A stretch of DNA of 64,000 bases. Source: Butyriboletus loyo (lineage: Eukaryota > Basidiomycota > Agaricomycetes > Boletales > Boletaceae). Where the stretch lies: the NCBI GenBank assembly GCA_038093515.1, contig JBBPSI010000010.1, positions 124,001 through 188,000 of the forward strand. Direction: 5' to 3'. Below the pieces are notes generated by a model. The model was not told the DNA's origin. It ran no database searches and was given only the letters and a program-made list of their open reading frames with translations. Below, in pieces: positions 1 through 12,238 of the stretch (positions within the stretch are counted from its first letter, which is position 1; the number at the start of each line of letters is the position of its first letter). Made by a program: the position numbers and the translations under genes.

Positions 1-286
1 ATCTGTCCTATCTAAGGCTTCATACCTCCATCATTTACTTCTCTTGCTGTGTGTAGATGTATTGTGACGAGTGTATGGTAATCTTGTCTCGCCGCTTAAC
101 CTTAATATCACGCAAAGCAATAATGACTTAATGAAGACAGCAAAAGCAAAAAGGCTGGCATGATCGTCATATCCACCCAACGGTGGACATATTCATACAT
201 TGTACATTACACACAAAAACACAAGCATTCGTCCTTCAACGCGCGAACACGTCCTTGCCTCATCGTCGATCCAACCTTGTTCTTTC
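1..286. other. 3' flank of the penta-EF-hand gene
   Basis: No gene is supported here. The stretch follows the stop codon of the penta-EF-hand gene (minus strand) and probably holds its 3' UTR. The short open frames present have no protein character. Confidence 0.5.
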
Positions 287-1643
<1,357 letters not shown>

Positions 1644-2059
1644 GTCTTGTAGTGGAGGAAAAGGAGCAGTCGCGATAATCAGCCGCTCGCTGGTCGGTTC
1701 GGCGCATTCCGATACAAGGCACACAGCCAATTACGTTCATTTTGGTGAACCCGCGATAAGCTCGAAGCTGGCTGTGGAGGAACGCGCACTCATGGAAAAA
1801 TAGATCTGAATAACTACCCTAATAATGTTACAGGTATCCTCCATGGTGACCCTTACCAATGATAGGTAGTCTAGACATGTGAGCATGCACAGAATGGGGG
1901 GGGATACTAAGAGCATGAAGCGAACAGCTTCCAAAGTATGTGTGTGTACCGACATAGCTTGTGAAGGAGTCCCAAGGGCGTAGGGCGTACTTATCGTTGA
2001 ACACCGTAGTCAGAGGCATACACAGTGCCCCCGCGGTCCAGGTTCGACTCGACGAACGC
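1644..2059. other. Spacer between SPT7 3' end and penta-EF-hand start
   Basis: About 415 bp holding the SPT7 3' UTR and the promoter of the penta-EF-hand gene. No further gene is supported; the reading frames here are shadows. Confidence 0.5.
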
Positions 2060-5000
2060 TCAGGCACTGGCCGCAATTACGGGTGGCAAATCCACCGCCT
2101 TCTTCGCGCCACTGTTCCCATTTCCACCAGGCAAGGTTCCCTTGGCACCTCTTCGCGCCACATCCCCGTCCCCAGCGCCCAAAATATCGGCGTCGAATGG
2201 CGTCGTCAAAGGCTCCATCGACACGTCTTCGGGTTTCAGTATCAGCAAGCCAGGGGGTAGCGGCGGCATCGGGCCGCCACCCATATCCTTGGGGGGTGGT
2301 CCGGTGGCTTTGGCTTTCTTCTTCACGGCGCCTGTTGATGGTCCACTCTTTATGACCTGCCCGATAGGTCCCAACTTGGTTTGAGAAGAGGATGGCGTAT
2401 CGTCCGGGAGGGTTAATACTGTTGGCCCGGGTGCAGAGCCGACCGTATTCACGAGTTCCGTGAGAGGCACTGGTGCGCCATGCGGAGGAGGAATGAGCGA
2501 TATACCAAGAACAGGCGGAGGCGCAGACACGGAGGGCGCCAACGTAGCGAGTCGCTCCTGATAATACGGTTTGAGCAACCCGATCTGGTCTTCCACGTTC
2601 TTGGAGGTAATTGGGACAAACGGCGGCGGCGGCGGATAAGGTGGCGGTGGCTCCGTCGGTGTTGCCCTGCCATGCGATCCACGTCAGTATCCCAACAGCG
2701 ATGCAGCGAGCCAGGAGACAAAGCAATGAACATACTTTGTGGCGCCAATTCCATCCTCGCGTTTTCCTTTCAACAGTTTCTTGGGTACGCTCAGGTTCGA
2801 GAGACCAAGTTCTGCTGCGATGCCCAACTCCCTGAGTCCGAGGAAATCCTCATCGAACGCCTCGGTGAATCCTCCCAAGCCCATTGCGAATGATGTCTCC
2901 GATTCCTCCTCATCTGAGCCCGCACCGAAGAGTGCGTCGTCGTCCAGAACGTCGACGGATGTTGCTTCACGATAAGCGTTGACAAGCTTCTTCTCGAGGT
3001 CAACAAGGCGAGAACCATGGCGTATGACATCGTCCTTGATGTACCGTTCAAGGTCTTGGATCTTCGTGATCCCGGATTCGAAGAGGGCATGCAGAATAAT
3101 TTCCTACCCACATCATATACAGTATTAGTATTCCTTCTTCCATAACATTGAGACCGAGGCGACGTCTTGTTGGCATCTGTTTGGAGGAGACCAGGATATC
3201 TCACCTCGGGTGTCATAGTCTTTGCATACTTGTCACACAGGAATCTAAGCGTCCGGCCCACGTTCAAAAGAAACTCAGACGTTACACCTGTCAGAACGTC
3301 CAGGGTTGAAGCGGAAGTACCTTGCGAAGATCCAGAAATTTAGTGCTCGTGTCCTGCTGGTCGACGACCCCGCTGCAAGCACTCACCTTGGAAGCCAGCA
3401 TGCTCCAGCACCTTCCCGTTCATCCACCGTAAACAATGCACTGCCCGCTCACCTCCCAACTCGATACCATTCTCTATGTCACCACCCTTCAATCCTACCA
3501 GCGCTTTCCACGACCGCTCATCAACAAACTCGTCCACGGGATCATCTTCGGCCGATTCCGGCGGTTCATCAGTCCCCAATCCACCACCATCCTCGGCATT
3601 GAGGTTCAGTGCCGCAAATTTGGCGTGTGTTCTCCGGACACGTTTCAGCGTTTTAACATTAGAGTTCATTATACCAAGGAGAGTATTTGGCGGCGCAGTG
3701 GGGGCTTGGGGCTTTTTCTTTAGGCGCTTTCGCTTTGGTAGTTTCAACGAACTTGATTTGGCCTTGACCTGAAGAGGTGGGTAACTCGAAAATGATGGAG
3801 GAAATTGAACGAGGGAAGGAAGGCCATTGGCAAGCAATGCATCGGACTGTGTGGCAGACCACCAGAGTTCAGTAGCATTTCTATCCCTTTCTCTAATAGC
3901 ACTTTCATCATCCGACTCGGGAGGGGTGAGTCGTACGCGTTTCCGAGGACGATCGTGGATACCATTGCTGAGTGGGTTAGGGAAGGATTTCGGTGTTCGG
4001 AGGTTCGGTCTGAGATCGAGAATGAACACTCACGGTAACCTGCGTTTCAGTCCTGCGTCATTCTCTAGTTTGAAACCTGCCAACTGCTCATCCTCGCTCT
4101 CACTTTCCCATTCCGGCGTCACGACATAACTCCGTAGTCTCTCGATAAGACCTTGATGTAAATGACCGTTTGCATGGGCAAGGGTAGATGGACCAGGTTC
4201 ACCAAGTCCATCCAGCTCGATATCAAGGGATCGGAAAGTGGCCATTCCTTCAGGGGTACGTACCAGTGCAGGTGTATCTCCAAACGGTACATCCATGCTC
4301 ATTTTCTTGACGGAGATACCCGGGGCATACCGTGTGCCATTGATCGAAGACAGTCGGGGTGCCGGAATAGCGCCTTGAAGGGACTGCGACGCAGTGGATG
4401 GCTTGATACGATCATGTGATGAATATCCGTTTATCTTTGGTCGCGCGACAGGCCGAGAAGGGGGCGATTCAGAGAAATCGAGGGGTATAATGGGATCGAC
4501 ACGGTCCTTGCGGTCGGTTATATTCGAAAGGAGTCTGTCAGCCTTGTTCTTTAGGCGTATCGCGCACTGTCGAAGGGGGTGATCCTATCGGTGCAGGTGA
4601 GGAGTGACAATGAAAGATAATGAACAATGGAAAGTGGGATTTAACAAATGAAAAGGACAAGAATTGTGAGAGTCACCTCCGTCGCGTTATATGTGAAGCA
4701 ATTCGACCAGATGAGATCAAGGTCGTCTTTGAACTCGCGCTTGGACTTGTACTGCTTCGCCTTTACCTTCTTAAGCACTGATTGTAGATCCATAGGATTG
4801 GATATCACTATGAAGCCAACAGGTGGCATAAGAGAGTGCGACGAGAAGACAGATGAAACACGCACCGTCATAGTAATCTGGAACGTCTGATTTTGCGACT
4901 GGCTTAAGAAACGCTTCTGCATCATGGTTATCCTGGCGGCATGCATCAAGAGAGACGCTCGACGTTGAAAGCGGTGGGTCACACGCACCATAGTGACTGT

Positions 5001-5268
5001 TCGGAGGTCATGTAGTAGCCCCTCGAGTGATTCATAGAATGGTTCGGAGACCTTGTTGTCGTACCCCTGGCGCTGGTGTATGCGTCAGGCAATTGTGGTG
5101 GCAGGGTGACAGCGCTGCATACCCTGACATCCTTGACTGTGTTTAACAGCAGTTTCAGGTCAGGAGTCGCCTGGACCTGACTTTCTGTCAGTGTCCGGAG
5201 GAGGTTCTACGATACATTGAACGGTTAGCTCGTCGTGTTCATAGTAGTTATGGATCGCTCACATTCAT
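2060..5268 (-). CDS. SPT7: SAGA complex subunit Spt7 (bromodomain plus histone-fold)
   Basis: Multi-exon gene. The ATG at 5268 is followed after two codons by an intron, then a leader with NLLRTLTESQVQ. A bromodomain follows, with DVPDYYDVISNPMDL, KSKREFKDDL and WSNCFTYNA, which match the Spt7 type (acetyl-lysine Asn in NCFTYN). The middle (about 4380-3400) is charged and low-complexity, with KRVRLTPPESDDES and KLPKRKRLKKK. Downstream are the histone-fold segment RTLRFLCDKYAKTMTPEEII and ITKIQDLERYIKDDVIRHG, and a conserved FTEAFDEDFLGLRELG stretch. A Pro-rich tail ends at 2060. Spt7 is the structural core of SAGA, a histone acetylation and TBP-delivery coactivator in the nucleus; its histone fold pairs with a TAF10-type partner. 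Domain order and length fit the fungal family. Confidence 0.9.
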
Positions 5269-5842
5269 GGTCACTGAACGCGCTAAGCGCGACGTAAGTT
5301 CAGTGACGCTGTGTGGGGCGAGCGGAACAAGGTTGCCTAATTCAATCTCCGCTCGTAACCGGCTCGTGAACAAAGGAAACATTCGAGTCCTGTTAACTTC
5401 CTACTCAGAGGACCTACGACTACCCTTTCCCGATGGAAACTGGCACTCCGTATCTGTTTGGATTTTGTCGTTGCTCGCCTGTCTTTTTTTCTTCTTCTTT
5501 TGTGTGGAATATACGGACTCCCAAAGTTTCAATGCTTGCCTACTGGGATACTTGAGAATGATCAAAGCTTGGTCGCTGCTGTTCGCATACTTGAAGGTCG
5601 CAGATTCGGTGAATGACTGTCGCGACCATTCCGCTTTGGTGGTCGATGTTTCACACTCCACCCATAGGCGGATTCGATATCTATGATTAGATTGCACTCT
5701 CCGTGGTCCCGCATCCAGGCGGCCGTCTCGCAAGGCGTCCTCGAATGACGACGGACCGGGCGGGTATCCGGACCGCAGTAGGTGTATAAGAAAGGGAGGG
5801 GAGACTGATTTCACGCATTTCCCCCTCAGAAATATCCTCAAC
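5269..5842. promoter_or_regulatory. Divergent promoter region SPT7 / aldo-keto reductase
   Basis: About 570 bp between two genes transcribed away from each other. It holds a 9-bp inverted repeat with a palindromic loop next to the SPT7 ATG (5271-5306) and a TATA-like tgtataag about 60 bp before the reductase start. The frames in it show no protein character. Confidence 0.5.
5271..5306. repeat. Nested inverted repeat (hairpin) just upstream of the SPT7 ATG
   Basis: TCACTGAAC (5271-5279) and GTTCAGTGA (5298-5306) are exact reverse complements. Between them lies GCGCTAAGCGC, itself near-palindromic. In the SPT7 transcript this would form a hairpin a few bases before the start codon. Confidence 0.7.
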
Positions 5843-7173
5843 ATGTCCCTTGGAAAAGTGCTCCCTCTCAACACCGGTGCGACCATCCCCCAGATTGGTC
5901 TCGGGACGTGGCTGTCGAAACCGAATGAAGTCGAGAATGCGGTTCGTTATCTGATCTTGTCCTTCTCGCCGTTTTCCCTGACTCCACCACCTAGGTCGAG
6001 ATCGCCGTCCGAAACGGTTATCGCCACCTCGACCTAGCCAGGATATACCGAAACCAAGACGAGGTCGGTCGTGCCCTCAAGAAAGTCATCCCTTCCGTCG
6101 TCTCCCGTGAGGAGCTCTTCATCACCTCCAAGCTCTGGAATTCCTCTCATCAGCCTCATCTCGTCGAGGGTGGCCTCGACGAGACCCTTGGACAACTCGG
6201 TATCAAGTACCTTGATCTCTACCGTGCGTTTGGGACGCATATAGCCACCCCTTTTATTGACGGGCTACAATAGTCGTCCACTGGCCCGTCGCGTTCATGC
6301 CCGGGAAGGATCTCCTCCCTGTTAACCAGTCCACGGGTGAGGTCGAACTCGACACTCAAACGTCCCTCGTTGACACCTGGAGGGCCATGATCAAACTACG
6401 AGAGACGGGAAAGGTCCCGTATATCGCAACCCCATCCAGAATTAGACTCATTCCTTGTAGGTCAAGGCAATCGGTGTCTCAAACTTTACCGTTGCTCAAC
6501 TCAGAGGCATCATTGACGCCACCGGTGTCGTTCCGGTGCGTTCTTCTCCAAAGTTGTTCCGTTTCGGTGCTTATCCGATCATGTCGTTTTAGGCGGCCAA
6601 CCAAATCGAGGCCCACCCTCTCCTTCCGCAAGACGATCTCGTCGCATACTGCGCAGAGAAACAGATCCACCTGACAGCTTATAGCCCTCTTGGAAATAAC
6701 TGTGGGTCGTCGTTTCGGCCTGCAGAGGATTTTCTGTTGATGTCGTCATCAGTGGTTGGTGTTCCCATGCTCACCGAGCATCCTGCCGTCCAATCGGTCG
6801 CCAAGAGTCTTGGTGCAACCCCTGCACAAGTGTTGATTGCCTGGGGCGTTTACCGTGGGTATTCTGTCATTCCGAAGAGTGTCCAAGAGGGTACGTGATG
6901 AATGTCGTCTCTCGAGACAGACTGGACTTTAATGTTCTGTCAGCCCGCATCATCTCCAACTTTAAGCAAGTCGAGTTGAGCCAGGGAGACTACGAAAAGG
7001 TGACAGCGATTGGACACGTCAACAGACGGTGCGCTCTTCCGAGCCTCTTTGTTGCCGAGTATTGATCTCGTGTCAGGTACAACACGCCTGTGACCTACAA
7101 CCCCAAGTGGAACATCAACATTTTTGGCGAAGAGATTGAGAAAAGCGCGACCACGACTGTCAAGATTGCTTAG
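5843..7173 (+). CDS. Aldo-keto reductase (AKR superfamily, glycerol dehydrogenase/Gcy1-like)
   Basis: The start [21 protein letters not shown] is the usual AKR opening. The catalytic tetrad is visible: Asp46 and Tyr51 (in HLDLARIY), Lys79 (ITSKLW) and His112 (VHWP). Later motifs are [30 protein letters not shown] and VIPKSV, the last contacting the NADP 2'-phosphate in this family. The C-terminus [12 protein letters not shown] resembles the fungal glycerol-dehydrogenase-like AKRs. It is a cytosolic NADPH-dependent reductase of aldehydes and ketones; the substrate cannot be read from sequence. At least six short introns are present, for example after ENA and within the codon before VHWP. Divergent from SPT7. 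Confidence 0.93.
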
Positions 7174-7423
7174 ATGACTGTAGTAGTTTGTATGATCAGC
7201 ATGTTGAATGAGAGCAGGACGGAAATGCGACGGAGATCTGGTTGCGACTCGAAACGTTTGGATCAAGTTTGGGTGGCGCAAGTTCGGCGATCGGCACTCG
7301 GGATCCGCCAGGACGTCGAACACTGCCACCTTCTTTGCGACCTACATCTTGGACCTTATTTAGTGTACATACCGAGCTCTTCTCCCTCCCCCCGCCCAAC
7401 CTCCCCCCCTCCTGTCCTCCCCC

Positions 7424-9472
7424 ATGCCAGGCGGATCCCCCACTGCCTACCTTCTCTGGTCCATTCTCTCTACCTTGGTCAGTCTGCACAGTCCTACACA
7501 TGTCTCGTACCAACTTTCCCCCGTGTCCAGTTCTTCTCCTTCCACCTCTTCCACCTCTGGAGCTACGACAAGTTCCACTGCCTCAAATGGCGCCAGTCCG
7601 GCAGGAATCCCGGCGCCTTCAAGCGTTTCATGAGCGTACGCCTATCTCCTTCGTTACCCTTTCTTCTCACCCTTCTCGCCAGTACACCTACCTAGCAACC
7701 CTCACCTGCCTCGTCTTCTTTTCTGTCGTGTTCACTTTCCTAAAGTTCCAGGAAGGTGCGTTTCCATCTGCCCCCACTTTTGTCACTTCTCTTACCCCTC
7801 CCAGGTTTCATGACAACCACAGAGGGTCAAGGTGAGATTGTCCTCCGTTTCTTCTGTCTGTCCGCCGATCCCTTCTGCCAGTGACACCTGTACCACTCGA
7901 GTACTACTCAGCTCAAAATAAAAAATGGGTACTTCCCCTCTTGCTCGTGTTTAGCGTTGCATGGGGTTGTGAACTGTCAGTCCTCCCTCGCCTTCTTCTA
8001 CTTATCGTTTAAACATAGCATCACATCCAGTGTCACCCACCTCGAAGGTAAGCCCGCTCTCAATTGTCTCCTCGCACTCCGCTGATTGTCCTGCGTGGCC
8101 CAGAGTTCACTTTCTGGCTATTCCTCCAAAATCAAGGCCCTACCATGAGGTTGTGGTTCGAAAGCGGCGAGTTCAGATTCTGGCGCTGGGGTATTCCATC
8201 ATGATCATTTGTGCCAAAAAAAGTTTGATTCGCTAATTACGCGGTGTCAGGCACATTATTCGCCTTGATCGGAATGCCGCTCACGACCTTCATCTCGCGG
8301 AGACAACTCGACTCGGTAACCACTTCGAGTTTTTCCCTGACGACTCCACAACATTCATATGACTCCTATAGTGCCTTGCTTGGACGCTTCTAGTTGGTTC
8401 TTCTACCTCCACCGTGACATCCTTGGCGTTCCTTTGCGTCCTCTCGCGGTTTCCTGCATTCATTCGCCGCGTAAAGGACGATGGCGCCGCTCCCAATGTA
8501 GTTCTTCGCCTTGTATTCTCTTACCAGCTTAACGTGAGTGTATCGTATCCATGTACTCTCCGTCAGTCAACGAACATTTCCCGATCTAGGCTGGACGCAT
8601 CATCTATCGTTTCTTGTTTTCTGTTCCGTTGTTTGTATTATCCCTGGACGGTATACAAGGGAGTCACGCAATCAACAATAGCGCGTAAGTGTTTGTGATG
8701 ATATGCCCTCTGCAATCCCTCATTCTCTGTCCCATGTGTAGATTTTGGCCGGGTAAGTACTACCGCCCGTCGAGAGAATGGGATCAATAATGGTGCTGGC
8801 TAGACTTCTTGTTGATGATTGGAGGCATCGGCTCATTCATTTCATCTGCGATAACTTTACTCGTATGTCGTTCCCGTTCTCTTGTGTAAATTCATGTACT
8901 GAAAAACAATATTCTGTAGATTTTTTTCCCCCGTTCGCTGATGGAAGAACTTGGGTACACCGTCACTGCTGTCACGAAATCACCCTCGTCCGTCGACCTG
9001 AACCAGCCGCCTGTTCTCTCCAACCAGCGCCCCGCCTCTCCAAAGGACCAAGTTTATGGGGCACCCTCGGGACAACCTGCATCAGATTTGGGACATGATG
9101 CATCACCCGAGTACGAAGCGGAGGATCCATCAAACGCCGCGCATGCCAATTCACTCGAAGGCACTTTCCGAATGCAAACATGGCATTCACACGGTGCTGA
9201 GACACCCAGCTCAGAGTCATACATCTTCGATCAGCGTTCGAGGAGTCTGGTGCGGTCACGCTCAGAAGGTCATGCGACCACGCTGCATCCTTATGTGAGG
9301 CGCCTTTTGTCGTGTTTTTGTCCATGATTTCCCCGCTGATCGTTACTAAAAGGTTCGGGTATTCCGATCACCAATAGGTGGGAAACATTCGACTAATCTT
9401 ATTTTGCGTGCCTCAACTTTATTTGCAGATATATATGATATTGAAGCGCTCGACAACATGCCCGAACGATGA
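7424..9472 (+). CDS. Multi-spanning membrane protein, Agaricomycete-type family of unknown function
   Basis: About a dozen short exons join in frame from MPGGSPTAYLLWSILSTL. Hydrophobic helices are separated by short loops: the N-terminal helix, HLWSYDKFHCLKW, TYLATLTCLVFFSVVFTFL, VLPLLLVFSVAWGCELVTHL, FTFWLFLL, LFALIGMPLTTFISRRQL, CLAWTLLVGSS, YRFLFSVPLFVLSLDGIQG and DFLLMIGGIGSFISSAI. A hydrophilic, Ser-rich cytosolic tail of over 130 residues ends at 9472 after SPIDIYDIEALD. About seven helices resemble a receptor-like topology, but I see no known receptor motif. I recall similar proteins in mushroom genomes as conserved hypotheticals. The first ATG in frame with a TM helix was used as start. 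Confidence 0.75.
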
Positions 9473-10397
9473 CCAACCCTTGGAGCCGCACCGCGTGGTC
9501 ATATGGTTAATACCCCTGGCACATGACTATGCCCAAACTCGCTACGGACACCGTGCTGACGCCGCCTCGCCGATTCCCCCCGAACAATGCTAACCGCATC
9601 ATCGCACTTGTTCCATCTCTTGTTTTCACACACTCTGTCGCGCACCTGCTCCGACCGCTCACGCTTTCAGATTCGTCCAATGATTCAATGCATCTAATGT
9701 CTGCTGTCGACAATGTATTCATACTACCCCCCTTATCCCCCTTGACGATCCGGAAAAACGCACACACATATGCTACAGACGCCCCGGTTTTCTTATATAA
9801 TACCCTGATCTATGGAATCTGCTGATATCGAATGGGATACATCTCGATCCAACTGTAAATGCGACAACCTCGGTTTTGTTTTAGCTGTGGCTGATCGGAT
9901 GCATCGAGAGGTGCGTTTTTCTTTGCTTGGCACGACCCGGTCCGAGCTGTTGTTCGGGTCGGACCGCAAATTCGCAGACGTGGCGGCATAGACAACATCA
10001 CTGCAACGAATGGCATGTGCCTTGTTTTGATCAAAAGGTATTTTTGATACACGCGAAAAAGGTAGAAGAACCATACAGGCCCGAAGACGGGGTGACACAC
10101 GGGGGAGATCGACGTACACATGGCGTTGGGATGTGCAAAAGTCGACGCGTGGGGCAGATCGGGCTGGTTTGGGTCCGATGATGGAATGATGCGGGGGAAA
10201 CATGTCGGATACACTGATGGTTGCAATTGATCGGAGCGCGGACTTGGAGAGGACGAGAGAAGGTGGATACCGCGGCTGACCCAACTCGTCAAAGAGGAGA
10301 TGACCAGTAAGTGATAGTCCCAGGATCACCAAACTTGACTCCCCCTCCGATCCGCGCAAGATGTAAGCAATCGGTATGTCCGCTTGGGCGATGTCGG
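9473..10397. other. Region without a confident gene
   Basis: A 286-codon frame on the minus strand (9793-10653) spans most of it but loses protein character towards its end. A plus-strand frame from an ATG at 9812, preceded by a TATA-like ttatataa (9793-9800), reads about 30 plausible residues before possible introns. I cannot choose between them, so no CDS is called. Confidence 0.4.
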
Positions 10398-12073
10398 TCA
10401 AAACGTCAGGACTGGGCAAGGACCCGTTGGACAAGCTCCGGAGTCGTACCATGCCACTGGCAGGATCGTGGGGCTCGTCAGGAGTATGTCGAAATGGAAC
10501 TGTACACACATATCGAGCAGAGTGTTTTCCCAATCGTGTTTGTGAAATCGAGGCGCCGAATATTAAGGTTTTGTGTTTGACCCTGAGTACGTTGTCATGT
10601 TTACCCCCGTTTTCCCGTCTAGTCCGACGACTCGGACGTCGATGGGAGCGCACTTGAGTCGAGGATTCGGTCCAATAGCCCTCTTTCCAGTAGCACGGAG
10701 AAAAAGGACGTTGTCAGGACAAGCCCGAGCCTGAGAGTACCACTGAAATCCCGAAAGTGGAAAGACCTTTGTCCGTGAACGAAGACGGCTATACCGTGGC
10801 TGCGGACCAGACCTGTTTATTGAGATTTCCTTGAGTCGACGAGTCCACGGATGGGGATACGGAGGTTGTTTAGTGATTTGGGCCACACGGTGATCGGATC
10901 TTTGTCTTTTTTTTTCTCGTTGTACAAACGTTGAATTACCCACATTGATGTCGGTCGTCCGTCTCATTCGAGCTCACGGCAAAATACGGGTCCCCTCGCA
11001 CGCGTGGCGAATACGGTGTTCATGCGATGTAACGTTACCAGTTGGGCATCTCTGCCCCACAACACCACAAAGCTTCCCTGCAACAGGTGTTGGCACTCAC
11101 CTGCTATGCAGATGCCAAAATTGCAAGGCATCTGGAAGGAAAACGCGGAGCTACAATGACCTTGCACGGAAATTCGAATGATGTATATAAAAACGGTTTG
11201 AAGAACGAGATTATAGTTTTGCCGCCTCGGAGCGTCTCATTTGCGACGCGATCACAAACTGAGTTCGCCTGTGAGTTGAACTGAGGTCGATGAAAAGGCC
11301 AAGAATCAGATAGATGTGTAATGATGTCCGTTGTGGAAAACTGGGCAGACGAGACGCTATTTTGGAGAGACGAGCGGTAACGACTCACGGCGGAGCGACG
11401 GTATGCCAAAGGACGACTGGTGGCCGTAATGATCGACCTCGACCCGGAGACTGCATCCTCCTGTCTTCCAAATCAGACAGCGAAACGACACGAAAGCAAC
11501 GCCAGAATATTTAGTCCATAGGTCTCGAGTCCCGAAAGTAATCCGAGACACAGGAACAACATGCGATGGTCCCTCATTTCAAAGCCTATCTTCGCTGGCG
11601 TAACGCTAATTCCGGGAGAGCCTAGCATAACAGCACCACTGACGAGCGCGACCAGTAATATGTGCTTACGGTCGGGAAAGCTGATCGCCAGGTAGACGTG
11701 GTCGTCCTGAGGTTTTCTGCCAAATCGTGGATCCGGTTCCTTGATCTCCTCCCGGTCGCTCGCCTTTAATCACTGCCTCTAGTGGCGTCGTCCACGTGGC
11801 CCTTGTGGATTAATACCGAACTTCGAAGCTGATAGCCTGAGAACTCGTATTCCGTGTAGGACACTGGAGGGAGGTACGGAGCCACGTCGGGATCGTTTCG
11901 AAGACTGCGACAGAATGCGAAAAGCGATTCGTCGGGGTGGCCCGCTGACACTTGAAGCAGGAGCTTGTCTCCGAGAAACACGTAGAACTGAACTGTACCA
12001 GTCAATCATTGTGAGATAAGGTGTTAAAGGAATGTTGAGCAGACATCGCGACCAGCACTCTGCTCGACCTCAT
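10398..12073 (-). CDS. Unresolved multi-exon coding region, hypothetical protein
   Basis: Several minus-strand segments have strong coding character and join by GT-AG introns of 48-53 nt, the size normal for this window. Readable segments include QFYVFLGDKLLLQVSAGHPD, PPVSYTEYEFSGYQ, DREEIKEPDPRFGRKPQDD, VYLAISFPD, DKDPITVWPKSLNNLRIPI, PLSGFQWYSQARACPDNVLF and APIDVRVVGLDGKTG. Codon third positions in them are GC-rich like the neighbours. The middle part (11100-11570) can be read in two frames, one predicting a membrane helix (SLHIYLILGLFIDLSS). The start (ATG near 12073) and end (stop near 10398) are tentative. No family was recognised. It may be one gene, two genes or a decaying gene. Confidence 0.35.
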
Positions 12074-12238
12074 GTCATAGCTTTATGATAGGAGTTCACG
12101 GTCAAAGCGTTTGTTTTTCGAGTCGAAATACGGGACCTAGTTTGATATTCATCTGCGGGGTCCAAACCACTTGCTATCATAATACACCTAAGATTTTCGT
12201 TTCTACACTCCATTCGTTCGACCTGCATATCTACAACC

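Noticed and set aside
2010..2726. A 238-codon minus-strand frame overlapping the SPT7 tail.
   Set aside because: It is a shadow frame crossing the last SPT7 intron and the Pro-rich tail, which has the true reading frame.
9793..10653. A 286-codon minus-strand open frame.
   Set aside because: Only its middle has coding-like composition; the ends read like antisense noise. Part of it overlaps the unresolved coding region, so no separate gene is called.
10629..10782. Plus-strand exon-like segment beginning SDDSDVDGSALESRIRS after a good acceptor.
   Set aside because: No in-frame upstream exon was found, and the opposite strand has a longer consistent exon chain.
10945..11181. Plus-strand 78-codon frame with CSC and CRCQNCKASG, resembling the zinc motifs of GFA/CENP-V-fold enzymes.
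   Set aside because: The spacing is short, no second half of the domain follows, and better coding signal lies on the opposite strand. Treated as coincidence unless transcripts show otherwise.
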